A stretch of 64,000 nt of DNA. Origin: Excoecaria cochinchinensis (lineage: Eukaryota > Streptophyta > Magnoliopsida > Malpighiales > Euphorbiaceae). The stretch is taken from the NCBI GenBank assembly GCA_947683425.1, contig CANTUQ010000043.1:13410501-13474500 (forward strand), in the 5' to 3' direction. Position 1 is the stretch's first letter, and the number at the start of each line of letters is the position of its first letter. The translations under genes were made by a program, and so were the position numbers. Below, one piece after another: positions 24,878-36,559 of the stretch. The notes under the pieces were generated by a model that worked only from the letters and a program-made list of their open reading frames with translations, had not been told where the DNA came from and did not search any database.

Positions 24878-25954
24878 ACTAGACTTTAAATACACAATGA
24901 GGTGAGAATATGTACTATATAGAGCATAATGGTTATGAATTTTAATGTGCATAGTTATTAGTGTATGAATGTACATACCTATACGTGATAAAGCAAGTTA
25001 TATAAAATATGCCTATATGATGTGTATGTTTATATATATATGTGTGTGTGTAAGTATCTAGTCATAATGTGAACAAGTAAATTAATTTGTTTATAAGAAT
25101 TATATGTTGTACACATTTATGAGAGGATTGGGAATAAGTGCTGTGAAAGAGGATTTACCTAAAATGGATATTAAAATACATGTATGAATGTTATCTTTGT
25201 GATTTGCATTAATATACGCATGTTCCATATATGTGTGTGAATAATGATGATTTGTACTGGTATATGTATTGTCATATATGTATACTTTATGATTCTAACT
25301 AATTATTTATATTTTCTTATTTATTAAGTAATCTTTACTTTATATTGATATAAAGTACGGTCTTTGGTAAATTATGATGAATAATTAGGTGATTATGATT
25401 AGTAGAGGGAAAGTATATGCTTCATGGTAACCATGATCTTTGAGAATGAATATTTGACTACTTAAAGATATGTATGATCATTTGTGTGTGAGTGCATTTG
25501 ACGACTGTTGTGAGCAGTTGTCCATATCATGCTTGTTCCCTACTAAGCTTTATGCTTAGCACGAGTGTTCGATTCATGTAGGTATCGAAGATAGGTATGA
25601 AGCCAAGGAAATTCCATAACCTCTAAGGCCAAAACATCAATAGGTTCTTTGTATAGTATAGGCTTTGTATTATGTATATTAATGTATTTTAAGTTTATAT
25701 TGTAAATGTATAACTTAATTATATGTTGTAACTGTTATGTAAAAGGAGTGGTTTTCTAAAAGTGAAAGGTCAAATTATGGAATTTGTTAACAGTGTATTT
25801 TGAACAATATATAGATATGAAAAGAAATTTTTTAATTCAAATTTTGATATTTATTTTAAGATGAATGTGCTTAGTTCGGTAGCATTCTTCACTTGTCATT
25901 GTAAATCGATCATATTATAATACGGTTTATTACATACAGGTAAGGGGTGTTACA
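24596..25954 (+). repeat. Right part of the outermost plus-orientation LTR
   Basis: It ends TAAGGGGTGTTACA at 25954. It includes an (AT)n microsatellite (24829-24874) and the stem-loop shared with other LTRs (25542-25559). No PBS follows, so this is an LTR whose internal region is not on this side, either a solo LTR or a 3' LTR. Confidence 0.6.
24829..24874. repeat. (AT)n microsatellite
   Basis: About 23 AT units without interruption. Confidence 0.95.
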
Positions 25955-26689
25955 CTATTGGGTGGCAACTCCGTAAAACCTACCTTGCGATGCCCAAAAA
26001 ATGCATTTTAAGGTTCATCACCAACAATAGGATAAGGTCACCTTAAGAAGCTAGACTCATTCCCCAATGGACTCAAGTTGGATGAACTGTGACCATTTTT
26101 TAGGATGAGAGACCTTCATCTAACCTTCCGTAAAAGTGTGAGCGATCTAGATAAAATAGTCCTCTCTTACAACCCGTCACAGGCATCACATATGCATAAT
26201 ACATTCCATCAAATATCTTTATATCATTACCGTTTCTGTCTTTCACAATCAATGCCATTTATAATTGTCGGCTCCATAATGCCCTTTGCTATTTTCAATC
26301 TCACTTTATCAGTTTTGTCCATCATTAATCTCATTTATAAACATATACATACTTACTTTCAAATATCATACATAATTGAACAATAAGACATATATGCATT
26401 ACATATCCCCTGATTTAGCATATTCAACTATCATACTCCATAAACTACAGTTGTATGTTCATATTATGTACTCTATGCATATCTTTAACATTAAGTTCCC
26501 ATAACAAAGTTCTATAATACATCTTGGATGCATGCATTGAGATTTTCATACCATTTGGCTATTTTCTCACTACATATATTATTTATATATCAATTTCAAA
26601 TTTCAAATTTCATTTATAACTACACACAAACATACACATATAGATACATATCATCAAGGGAAAATAATAGCTTATAATATATAGCAAAG
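25955..26689. other. Unassigned degraded sequence, possible Tat LTR remnant
   Basis: The first 30 bases contain GGTGGCAACTCC, a word also present in the Tat-like fragments at 31836 and, inverted, at 34590. The rest is AT-rich with no recognisable coding region or element boundary. Confidence 0.3.
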
Positions 26690-27229
26690 ATGTGCTCAAC
26701 AAAGTAGGTTAGAATGCCGAACCATAATATAGGAGTTGTCTTCTCTTTGTATATTATGAGCTAAAATAAGCATTATCAGGATCAAGGATATTTTAGAGTA
26801 GTACATATAAGCTTGAGTTATCTTCAAAGAAAAAAGAAGAGATAATTTAAGCAAACATCTTTATTCAAATGCTAAGGCAGTGTCTATTCACCGGGGTTGC
26901 CTTCAAAATGCAAACTGAGCTCGTTATATAGACCTAGAAAAGAAGCCAATAAAGCTCGGTTAAAGCTGAGCTATCATATCACTAAAACTTTTACAGATTG
27001 GATACCACTTACAAACTTAATAATAAAATTTTTTAATAATTATACAAAGTGTAAAATAATTAAATAGGATAAGGTAGAGTGACTCAGAAATTATGCTTTC
27101 TTATCAGTTTTTCTGAATTGAGGTCATCCTTATCTAAGTCAGAGATATGAGTGGGACAGTATTCTTCAAAATTATCATTATCATTATCTTGTTACTAAGA
27201 AGATCCTGCCAGTGGTTGGTGCTGAGAAT
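26690..27229 (-). promoter_or_regulatory. Possible intergenic/promoter region of the endogenous pararetrovirus
   Basis: It lies just downstream of the polyprotein remnant, where a caulimovirid genome has its promoter-bearing intergenic region. On the minus strand a TATA-like TCTATATAACGAG occurs near 26915-26930. No other signal could be confirmed; this is inference from position. Confidence 0.25.
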
Positions 27230-27590
27230 CTAAAGATAAGATAGGAGGGCAAAAAGTGGACATGAACTCTGGGCCTGACTAGCTAGATATTTGAGATGGG
27301 CCGTGCTGAGATACACTTGGTTAGGACAAGCCCTTGTGAGGGTTATGTTGAATCCAAAATTGATAATATGCTTTGAGTTCATTCCAGTAAGGTGTGGGGT
27401 ATTGTTCCCAAGGTATATCTTCATTTTTCCAATTGGGCCAAATATCTTTAGGAATAACTCCATTTTTCTCAAACAAATGGTGCATGAGATCAGACCATTT
27501 GATAATGAACTGAGGATTATGGTTCATGCAAGCTTGCTTAAGTGAATAAAGAAATATTTTGAAGAGATATAGATTTATACCTTCCATTTA
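27230..27590 (-). pseudogene. C-terminal tail of the pararetrovirus polyprotein
   Basis: An 88-codon open segment (27587-27321), rich in Trp and aromatic residues (WPNWKNEDIPWEQYPTPYW), lies just downstream of RNase H in the same orientation. An overlapping 80-codon frame continues to 27230. I do not recognise a domain; the assignment to the polyprotein is by position. Confidence 0.4.
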
Positions 27591-27699
27591 TCCAAACAAT
27601 TGGCCTATAGAAGATATAAGTTGATTTGGTTGCTTCTGAAGTAGAAACTTCAATGAGAGCTTTCTTCCAATGCTCAAGTGTGCGAAACCAGGTAAGAAA

Positions 27700-28049
27700 T
27701 GTTCTCAAATGAGGATAGTTTTGAGTTCAATTAATGATTTCTTAAAGGTAAAACGATGACCAATCAAGTGAAACTCAAATTGCTTAATGCCATATTTCAC
27801 TACCAAAATTTCTTTGAAAGAGGAATGATAATGATTCTTTCATTCTGTAAACTTTCCACCGGTATGAGCACATAACCTTTATTTCCCATTTACTTCTTCA
27901 AAGAGAATAGCTCTCCAAAAATAATCACTTGCATCAGTTTGGAGAATTTTCTTTCCATTTGAAGGAATTTGTAATGGTTATAGATGTTGGACTTTCTACT
28001 TTAGTTACTAGATAACATTGGTTTGATCATTTGACCATAGCGATGGACT
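27700..28049 (-). pseudogene. Pararetrovirus RNase H remnant
   Basis: On the minus strand QTDASDYFW (about 27935) is the first RNase H aspartate motif, followed by AILFEEVNGK and FKEILVVKYGIKQFEFHL (about 27770-27810). An in-frame stop sits after the NGK. Confidence 0.65.
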
Positions 28050-29240
28050 ATTTCTAAGCATCTGTTTGAGAGGATCGGTTATCTTGGTGAAATGAGGAAT
28101 AAAATCTCTGAGGTAATTTGCAATTACTAAGAACTATTGCGACTGCTTGACAGAAAAATTTGTGTCTGGAAATTTTTTCGATTCTGCTCCAAGGTGTTCA
28201 TCAGGTTGGTAAGTTCCATTGGAAAAATGCATTCCAAAGAAGTCAATCTCTGATTTTCCTAAGTGCATCTTTATTGGTGAAAGCATAACTCCAAATTTCT
28301 AGGTAAGATTTTAAAACTATTACAGCAATTTGTAATAAGCTTCTTCAAAGGTTGAGTATAATAGGATATCATCAATGTAGATTAAGGCTGAATGAAGAAT
28401 GGGCTCAAAAATTTTAATCATGGCCTTATGGAATAGTGATGGGGCAACTTTAAGGCCAAAAGGCATAACGGTCCATTGGTAATGGTGGTTAGAAATACAG
28501 AATGCAGTTTTATATCTATCTTTTGGATAAATTCCTAGCTGTTAAAACCTGCCTTAAGGTTAAACTTGGAAAAGACTTTTGCATGAGACAAAAAGGTAAA
28601 CATGAAGGAAATCTTGGGGAAAGGAAACTTATCATCCTTGAGAAAATTATTTAAAGGCTGAAAGAAAAGTCTTTTCTTTCCTCGAACCTGTTTTGATCGT
28701 TTGTTGATATAAAATGCTTAGCAAGCCCAATCTGAGCTAGTGTGTTCAATGATTCCTTGTTGGATGAGTTAGTTACATCCTTCTAAGGCTAAAGAAATAT
28801 CAGAGGATAACATTCCAGGGTGGCTGGCTTTGGTAGAATTGACATCTTCATTTTTCTTGAAAAGTAAGGTAATGATTTAAAGGCTGATATTTAATGACAA
28901 GTCTTTTCTTTCCTCGAACCTATTTTGATCATTTGTTAATATAAAATACTTGGCAAGCCCAATCCGAGCTAGTGTGCTCAATGATTCCTTGTTGGAGGAG
29001 TTGGTTACATTCTTCTAAGGCTAAAGAAATACGAGAGGGTGACATTCCAGGGTAGCTAGCTTTAGTTGAATTAACATCTTCATTTTTCTTAAAAGGTAAG
29101 GTAATGAATAAATTTGGGTTTTTCTAAAGTGGTGTGGGACATTTTTGATGGAACTATGTATGGGATTTGCAGCACATATTACCTTGAGTTCTTATTGGAT
29201 GATGACCAAAGTCCGGGCTGGTTGTAATGAGAAAAGAGAA
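28050..29240 (-). pseudogene. Pararetrovirus reverse transcriptase, with internal tandem duplication
   Basis: The palm-domain motifs QWTVMPFGLK (about 28450-28480) and YIDDILLYS (28355-28385) are preserved on one frame, while upstream segments are shifted. A direct duplication of about 230 bp (28651-29110) repeats part of the N-terminal RT region, which alone would disrupt the enzyme. Confidence 0.75.
28651..29110. repeat. Tandem duplication of about 233 bp in the pararetrovirus RT
   Basis: AGTCTTTTCTTTCCTCGAAC occurs at 28668 and again at 28901; the copies stay alignable to TCATTTTTCTTnAAAnGTAAGG at their ends. They differ at roughly one base in twelve, so the duplication is old. Confidence 0.85.
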
Positions 29241-29249
29241 GGAATTTCA

Positions 29250-29640
29250 ATATAAGGTTGAAATTGTCTTTTGAATCTTAATCCTTTTGAAATAATTTGC
29301 AATCTTCTCATTTGGCAAAGGGCATCAAAACCAAGAACAATGCCTCTGCCTGGCAAAGAAGAGCCAAGTACTGATAGCCAAATAGAGCAGTTTGGAAAAT
29401 TTTGAATTTTAACAGGGTGAACTGACTTTAATTTGGTAAAAAAGATTTTCCCATCAGCTGCTTTGAAAAATTCTTCATGATGCTTCCAATATCTGGAGGG
29501 TAAGACTTTGAATTGAAGATGGTTGTTCTTGCTTCAATGTCCACAAAGGCTATTGCTTTTATTGGCCTTTCATATCTATTTGGATAGATTTGTACCAAGG
29601 CTTATGGGACTAACTGACTTTTTATTGCAAGAACTTCTTC
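29250..29640 (-). pseudogene. Pararetrovirus aspartic protease remnant
   Basis: At 29529-29560 the minus strand reads AFVDIEARTTI, where the active-site motif D-T/S-G-A would be expected. Thr and Gly are replaced, so catalysis is lost. Position between coat and RT supports the call. Confidence 0.55.
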
Positions 29641-29779
29641 TATACAATATTAGAACTCATCTTCACTATCTGAAGTGTTGTATTCTATTTTGAAGAGAGT
29701 ATGCTCTGTTTCTTCTTCATCTTCAGAGAAGACAAATTCTAAGTCAGCATCTTTTAAATTAGAAATATCATTTATCCGT

Positions 29780-30644
29780 GTAATCATTTTTTGTGTACGT
29801 TTGGATTTGTTGGGATAGGCACGAGCAAACTATCCTTTTTTCCATATAGATAGCATTTAATAGATTTTTAGAGCCAGTATATTTCTTTTTTCTAAAAAAT
29901 CTCCATTTTTCCCTCTAGGGCCAAATCTCCAGTATCTATGTCTCCTATGGAAGGGATGAAATGCTTCTTTTTTCTTGGTTTACAATCACAAGAATCTTTT
30001 GTAGCTTTTCATTTGATCTCCAAGTCAAGTCTAGCACAAGCTGGCTTTAGTGCAGGATGTTTTCTGTATAAAGCTTAACTATTTCTTTTTGTTCACAAAG
30101 AAGAACAAAAGCATTATGCATCAGTTGATGAAGTTCGCCAAAAGTGAAATAATTGATTTTTTCGTTGGCTGCCTGAATAATAGAGGTCATTCTGGTACAT
30201 AAAATATTAGGCAAAGAGACCACAAAGTCCTGCTTCATATCAGGATTTTTCGTGCCATTGAGAATATATAGCTTTTTTACCATTCTCTCAAAATGCAGAT
30301 CAAGATCTTTTCATTTCAGAGAACATCATTTCATCTAAAAGAAATCTTTTTCGGTTTGCTTAATATCATCCTGTACTCCTCCACAAAATTCTCTTTAGAG
30401 GTATGCCATGAAATCTCCTTCAGTTGGGAGGTTGACAATTTGAGCTTTTATAATAGGATTCATCGTGAGAAACAAATCTTGCAGTCGGCCAACTGTACGA
30501 GTGCAAAATTCTAATATCACATCATTGAGTTCTGCTCCTTGAATGATTTGAGTTTGCATCCAAGCTAAGAATTCTTGAAAATAATCCCTATAGTTTGATA
30601 GAGGGATATCTTCAAATAAGAATTGAATATGTTGAGGAGGATTG
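29780..30644 (-). pseudogene. Pararetrovirus coat protein with degraded zinc knuckle
   Basis: The longest open piece (30283-30047, 78 codons) includes KNPDMKQDFVVSLPN, resembling the conserved coat-protein segment ending in a SLP motif found in caulimovirids. Further on, at about 29800-29860, a basic stretch is followed by a knuckle-like KKG-stop-FARAYPN in which the expected Cys and His residues are lost. Several frameshifts lie between. The family's coat protein packages genomic DNA; this copy cannot be translated as a unit. Confidence 0.6.
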
Positions 30645-31050
30645 TGTGACGCGCGCCGAACCCCATGATAACCCGAACCACCTGCCTTTAGGGCGATCGG
30701 GAGAGGTTTATAAAACTTGTAAAAAATACAAGTGCGTCTATATTGGGCAACAAGGAGGTTTCTTGGAGTTGCAACCTAATAGAACATTGGAAAAGGTCGT
30801 CTAGCCTCAGTGAACCTAAGACGGTGCATATATATCCATTTTGGGCAGACTAGAGATATCTTGGAGGCTTCATCCCAATAGAACATTGGAATGATCCTCT
30901 AACCCTGTGGAGCCTAGAATTATTCGAGTTGGGCCTTTTGGTGGGCAACAAGAGATATTTTGGAGGCCCCATCCCAATAAAACATTGAGATGGTCCTCTA
31001 ACCTCGTTGAGCCTAAGACTAGAGTAGGTTCGGGACTTCTCATTTATTCA
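30645..31050 (-). repeat. Tat-type LTR fragment
   Basis: It starts TGTGACGCGCGCCGAAC and aligns with 34462-34857 (TGTGACGAGCGCCGAAC...), including the GGGCAACAAGGAGGTTTCTT block and a repeated phrase CCTCTAACCTCGnTGAGCC. The two copies are clearly diverged. This is the 3' end of an LTR in minus orientation, abutting the pararetrovirus. Confidence 0.7.
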
Positions 31051-31118
31051 TAATTAGCGACTGAATTTTCCATATTAGCGACTAAAAAGCCCGTCGCTAA
31101 TTGCCAAATTTTGTAGTG
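31051..31118. mobile_element. CACTA-end remnant
   Basis: Contains AGCGACTGAA, AGCGACTAAAA, CCGTCGCTAATT and ends TTTTGTAGTG, the same subterminal words and terminal sequence as the right end of CACTA-2. It interrupts Tat-like sequence; the opposite terminus is missing. Confidence 0.5.
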
Positions 31119-32342
31119 ATCACCGGTTAATTTGAGATTTCTATTTTAAAATAAACAAAGGATTTTTAGTGAATAAAATCACATCCCCAAAATTATTTGT
31201 CACCATAAAAGGACCAATGTCCGAATATTTAATTACACAAAAATAAAAAGAGTTTTTAAAAATGATTAAGATTTCGCAACATATTTCTATCAAATTTCCA
31301 CTTAGAATAAAGGGGAATCAATGTCCCAAACCATTTTTAATAAACAACTAAATGAACCATTTTTTGTGTTGATCATAAATAATAGCATATGAACTCCTCG
31401 ATAGCGTGCTCTCGAAGGATACTTTGGGAATAATGGTGAAATTGAGTCAAGTACCTCACTATTATGAACAGACCAATATTATAGGATGGTGTGACCAATG
31501 GATTAGGATTAGGGGACCAATGTCCCGAAATCCTTTAAATGGGCTGGAAGCCTAATTTAGCTAAATAATGGACCAATGTCCAAAAACCACAAATAAAATA
31601 AAGCGTGCTTTCTCAAAATCCATAACTTAGGATCCTAAAATAAAATAATTTAGAATCGCCCATGCATAATATGTTGTATGGCCGCTTTTATTGCTTTCAT
31701 GCATCTTTGTATCAAAGGGAAATAATGTATATTGAAACCACCACATTTGATAAAATATTAATTAAAAGGCAGAAATAAAACCGACATTCTCGAATCCCGA
31801 ATCTCATGGATTTTTATCCTTGGCCCAACCCACTGTGTGGCAACTCCACTAAAATCGCTTCTTAGAGGGAAATGTTTTCACGTATGAAAAATTATGAGAA
31901 GGTTGATTGTTATCCACCATTCTCTCTCGTGGGAAATGTGGACCGATCTTTTAATGAAAGTAGATACCCTACTAGCCATCTTGTAAATAAAGGAAATATC
32001 AAAATCCCACATGTTTAGAGTTATAAAATACAAAGATTGATTGATTTTATTAATTGTTGTATTAGAGATCATGGGAAATTTACAAGGATGCTTGTTTAGT
32101 AAATTAAATAAATTTAAGGATATCTTTTAGTTTTGAAGCCAAATTGCATAATTGAAATTCCGATGGAACTTATTCTTAATTTTGAGTAATTTTAGCCTAG
32201 AAATTTTATTTGCTTCTTGATTAAGTCGATTGAGGAATAATATGTATCCTTATTTTGGTAAGGCATGGTTCGGTTGAGTATGATATTAATCCTTTTTCAT
32301 AACCCAATTTATTAGTTATGATTTATGATTCCTCACATGTAC
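31119..32342. other. Degraded Tat-like LTR sequence and unassigned DNA
   Basis: Up to about 31870 the sequence repeats GGACCAATGTCC words and contains GTGTGGCAACTCCAC (31833-31848), which suggests LTR debris, here in the opposite orientation to 30645. From 31870 to 32342 nothing is recognisable. Confidence 0.35.
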
Positions 32343-32633
32343 TGTTGGAATTGATTTAAAATCAGTATTTTCTTATATAGTAATTAAATAAGTGGGTTTT
32401 ATTTTTACATGTTTACAATACTTTTGTGTAGTTCATGTTTATAAAACTTTCATCTGGTGTTAATGGTGTTGTGCGGTTCATGGATTATTGGAGTTATGGG
32501 TTTAGTTGATTAGAGAGATTAGTGGGTTAGTGGCCTAAATATATAGTTTAAATATAAGCCTATAAATAGGCATATGTATTAGTTTTTTGATGGAAATGGA
32601 ATTTATATTCTTCATCCTAAAAATCTTCCAACA
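32343..32633 (+). repeat. Copia LTR (291 bp), element C1
   Basis: It runs from TGTTGGAATTGATT to TCTTCCAACA, with inverted ends TGTTGGAA/TTCCAACA. It is directly followed by a PBS, so it is a 5' LTR in plus orientation. Confidence 0.85.
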
Positions 32634-32647
32634 GTGGTATCAGAGCC
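32634..32647 (+). promoter_or_regulatory. Primer-binding site of C1
   Basis: GTGGTATCAGAGCC follows the LTR end directly, matching the initiator tRNA-Met complement. Confidence 0.85.
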
Positions 32648-32713
32648 ATTTTTAATCATGGGCATGTTGAAAAAAACAAATTGAGAGAAAATAAGTGAGT
32701 ATCCATATATTAA

Positions 32714-33713
32714 AATGGCCTAATGCAAACATATATACAGTCATTTGATTTATGGGATGTGGTTGAGAATGACAGTGAAGTTCCACCATTGCCAGTGTAT
32801 CCAATTTTAGCTCAAATTAAGAACTATAATGAAGAAAAAGTCAAGCAGTTCAAAGCAAAAACTTATTTGTACTCTTTAATTCCTAAAGTGATGGGATGTT
32901 GTTGAGAATGATAGTAAAGTTCCACTATTGCTAGTGCATCCAATTTCAGCTCAAATTAAGTCACAATGAAGAAAATGTCAAGCAATTCAAAGTGAAATCT
33001 TGTTTGTACTCTTCAGTTTCTGAAGTGATGAGATATTGTTAAGAATGACAATAAAGTTCCACCATTTCTAGTGCATCCAACTTCAGCTCAAATTAAGAGT
33101 CACAATGAAGAAAATATCAAACAATTCAAAGTGAAAACTTGTTTATACTCTTCAGTTTTTGAAGTGATTTTCACCAACATCATGAGACTCCAAAAGAGGT
33201 ATGGAAGTTATTAAAAAATGAGTATTTAGGTAATAACAAAACAAAAGTTGTGAGAGAAAATTCATGATTCAAATGATGAAATAATCATCAACAAGCTCAT
33301 GGCAATTGTTAACAAAATCTGATAATTTGGTGAAGACTATCTAGATGATAAAGTTATTGAAAGAATTTTTGTGAGTTTTCCTGAAAGGTTTGAGTCAAAA
33401 ATTCTTCACTTGATGATTCTAAAGACATCTCCAAAATAACAATTGCAAAATTAAATAATGCATTGCAAGCTATGGAGCAAAGAAATGCAATTAGAGATGA
33501 GAAACAATGTTGGGAGCTTTAATCGCCAAAACATCACACAACTCTTTTTTGTTATTCCAAAAAGGAAAATTTTTACCATGTGGTGTTTGCAAGAAAAACA
33601 AGAATGTTGAAAAAGATTGCTGGTATAAAGGTAAACCACAATACTTCAGTTGTAAAGAATTTGGTCATATTAAAAATAATCATAGGTTTGCAAATGATCA
33701 AGCGAATTTATAG
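32714..33713 (+). pseudogene. C1 gag remnant with an internal tandem triplication
   Basis: It begins with a Copia gag-like segment (SFDLWDVVENDSE...VKQFKAKTYLYS). A unit of about 135 bp then appears three times in tandem (starting near 32757, 32893 and 33030), increasingly out of frame. After it, HETPKEVWKLLKNEYLG and a knuckle-like segment at about 33565-33690 (CGVCKKNKNVEKDCWYKGKPQ) follow the order of a Copia gag. No protease, integrase or RT follows; the element is cut off by the next LTR. Confidence 0.7.
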
Positions 33714-33847
33714 CAAGAAATTGATGAGAATGTGCATCAATAATTAAAGTTTGATGAGAAAGTACATCAAGAATTGAAGAGAAGTGCTTCAAAAGATAAA
33801 GTGAAATGAAATGTGCATTAGAGAGAAGTGTTTTAACAAGACCATTA

Positions 33848-34314
33848 TGTTGGGAAAATTACAGAAATTTTCTTATGGTCTGATTTGTGAGAGCAAAAGT
33901 AAATGCAAAATAATATTACACAAAAATTGATAATGCAGTTTGGCTAAATTATGTCTACATCTTCGGACTACTGCAGACCTTTCACTGAAAAAAGAAAGTA
34001 TACAAAGTGTTTACAAAAGGTTCACAATTTCTCACAACCCATAACCTAAATACACCCAAAAAATTGCTCTTAATTTTCTCTCACTCAACTCTCTCTATGC
34101 TCACTATACTTTTACATATAAATTTGAGAGGGTAGAGGAGTCTATTTATAGATTCCTCTTCCCATGCATTAATGAGAAAAAAAAAACATGGGTTATTATT
34201 TGTCAAATATGGTTGTTGCCTCCCTTTTGACAAAAGCACCTTTATCATTTGTCAATGGTTATTGCCCCCTCTTTGACATAATAAATGTTAATAAGCCATT
34301 CTTTTTGACTAACA
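33848..34314 (-). repeat. Copia 3' LTR (467 bp), element C2
   Basis: The plus strand runs from TGTTGGGAAAATT to TTTGACTAACA, so the minus strand starts TGTTAGTCAAAA. To its right comes a polypurine tract (minus CAAGTGGGAGAT) and pol sequence, so it is the 3' LTR of a minus-strand element. Confidence 0.8.
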
Positions 34315-34461
34315 ATCTCCCACTTGAAGACTGATTTCAATCTATCTTCACATCTTGATCATGTAGCTGCCTAGCCTAGTCTTTTATTCTAGCAGGCCAA
34401 CTGAAGTTGAGCACAATTTTAATTTATCGATAGTCACTACTTTTGTCAACATATTTGCTGG
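34315..34461 (-). pseudogene. C2 pol C-terminus (end of RNase H) and polypurine tract
   Basis: The minus strand encodes NMLTKVVTIDKLKLCSTSVG and stops after LLE at 34384, the characteristic end of Copia RNase H. A polypurine tract lies at 34315-34326. The rest of the element is cut off where the Tat LTR begins at 34462; the missing part should lie at the other end of that insertion. Confidence 0.8.
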
Positions 34462-35565
34462 TGTGACGAGCGCCGAACTCCGAGAGCCCCGAAAACCCAC
34501 TTTTAGGGCGTTCGAGAGAAGTTCATGAAACTTGTAAGAGATTACAAGGGCGTCAATTTTGGGCAACAAGGAGGTTTCTTAGAGTCGCCACCCAATAAAA
34601 TATTGTGAAAGGTCTTCTAGCCTCAATGTGCCTAAGGCAATGCATTTGTATCTATTTTGGGCAAGCCAGAGTTATTTTGTAGTCCTCACCCCAATTGAGA
34701 TGGTATTCTAACCTCATGGAGCCTAAGACAATGCAAATTGGGCCTATTTTAGGCAACAAGAAATATTTTAGAGACCCCATCCCAATAAAACATTGAGATG
34801 GTCCTCTAACCTCGCTGAGCCTAAGACCAGAGATGGTTCAGGACTTCCCATTTATTCATACCTTGATTAAATTATAATTGAGTTTTGAATTTAAGATTTC
34901 ATCCCTTTTCTCATTCATTTAAATGCAATAATTAGAGCGCATATCAATCATGTAATGGAAGCGGTAAATAAAGGCAAGATAAAAAAAAATAGCAAATAAA
35001 AATACAATAAATTACAATAAAACTAGGGGCGGAATACAACCCCCAATGTAAATGAATGTAAATCATACATGAAACGGGGTATTTATTAAGGATGAGGACA
35101 TTGGTCCTCGCATGCATACTTAAAGAAAATAATTTTAAAATGACAATTTATTTGGATAAAACAAACTAGGACATTAGTCCCATTTCATTAGAAAAATCCA
35201 ATTTATTAATTTAAATATTTTTGTGATTTTTAATTAAGCATGCAAAAAATAAATGATTTTATTGCTAATTACATGACAAATAAATTAAAAAGACAAATAA
35301 AGGAAAAATAAATACAATAAAAATGATAAATCTCCGGATCTACTCTTTCGTTCGCATGGATGCTTAAACGAGGAAAAACAAAGATTTAAAACAAAAAATA
35401 AGCACAAATAAAATTAATGTTAGTAATAAAATCAATTAAAATATATGAAGTAATAAATGATAAATTAAAAATAAATAAAAGTGCATTATGAATGAAACAT
35501 AAATGAAATGATATGATCGAAACAAACAAATTAACATATTAATTGGTTAATACATGAAAACATGA

Positions 35566-35657
<92 letters not shown>

Positions 35658-35676
35658 CAACAACAACAACAACAAC

Positions 35677-35719
<43 letters not shown>
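35566..35719. repeat. Compound microsatellite (AAT)n(AAAT)n(AAC)n(AAT)n
   Basis: Four successive blocks in one 154-bp tract: AAT, then AAAT, then AAC, then AAT again. The open frames encoding poly-Tyr/poly-Leu across it are artefacts of the repeat. Confidence 0.95.
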
Positions 35720-35720
<1 letters not shown>

Positions 35721-36559
35721 AAAATAATGATGATAAATAAGAGAAAATGAATAATCAAATAAATAAAAAAGTAACAAAGAACAGTATCAAAAAAGTTAAA
35801 TCTATATTTAAGATAACATAAAATAAATAAATAAACAATAAATATAAAGATCTACATGATTACTAATTAAATATGAATAAAAAATAAAAAAATTAAGAGA
35901 TCGAGCGTATCATATTTACCCTCAGATTTCGGATTTGGTGGAATACGTGAAGATGATTGATTTTTCTTATTTTGATTCACAAAATAATAGATAAAAATAA
36001 TCTAAAAAATTTTCACTAAAAAATTGTAAAAATCTTATTTTTACAAAATCAAATAAAAAATTGAATTTAAAGAAAAAAAATTATTCTCTTTGTCTCAAAA
36101 TCAAATTTTCACCCAAAAAACGAAGTAAGTCTTACGAAAAAATCAATTGAAGAGAAAAAAATTAAAAAGTAACAAGTGAGAAAATTGAATTTTTAAGAAA
36201 AAAAATTGTTTTATTTGTCTCAAAAAAATATTCTTCAATAAAATTGAATCTAAAATGTTTAGAAGAAATTTTATTTAAGTAAAAAGAAGAAAAATAATTG
36301 AAGAAAAAGAAGAAATGCAAAAACCAAATAAGAGAGAAGAAAAAAGCCTCAGAAGAATTCTCCCTTTTTTACTTCCTATAATTTTCTATTTATATCAACA
36401 AAAATGGAAAACCTAATTAATTAAGGAAGAAAATTGAATATTTATCAAATTTCCCTTAATTTGGGTTCAAAAAAGGGAATTATCATTAAAAATCCCGAAA
36501 AAAATTGTGACAAGTCAAAAATAAAGAAAAAACGAGAAAATGGCCACTACAAGAATTTA

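Larger units (their letters stand above)
27230..30644 (-). mobile_element. Endogenous pararetrovirus (Caulimoviridae) polyprotein remnant
   Basis: Read on the minus strand, the order is coat protein, zinc knuckle, aspartic protease, reverse transcriptase, RNase H, with no integrase. That order and lack of integrase, together with RT sequence around MPFGLK (28451-28470) and YIDDILLYS (28355-28385), point to a plant pararetrovirus and not an LTR retrotransposon. No LTRs flank it. Many stops and frame changes make it non-functional. The 5' side is cut at 30644 by a Tat-type LTR. The genus cannot be assigned by eye. Confidence 0.75.

Noticed and set aside
27000..27020. Possible pararetrovirus primer-binding site (minus TGGTATCC)
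   Set aside because: Only seven bases match the initiator tRNA complement, and it lies on the wrong side of the TATA-like word.
35531..35777. Open frames with long Tyr and Leu runs
   Set aside because: Direct translations of a compound AAT/AAAT/AAC microsatellite.
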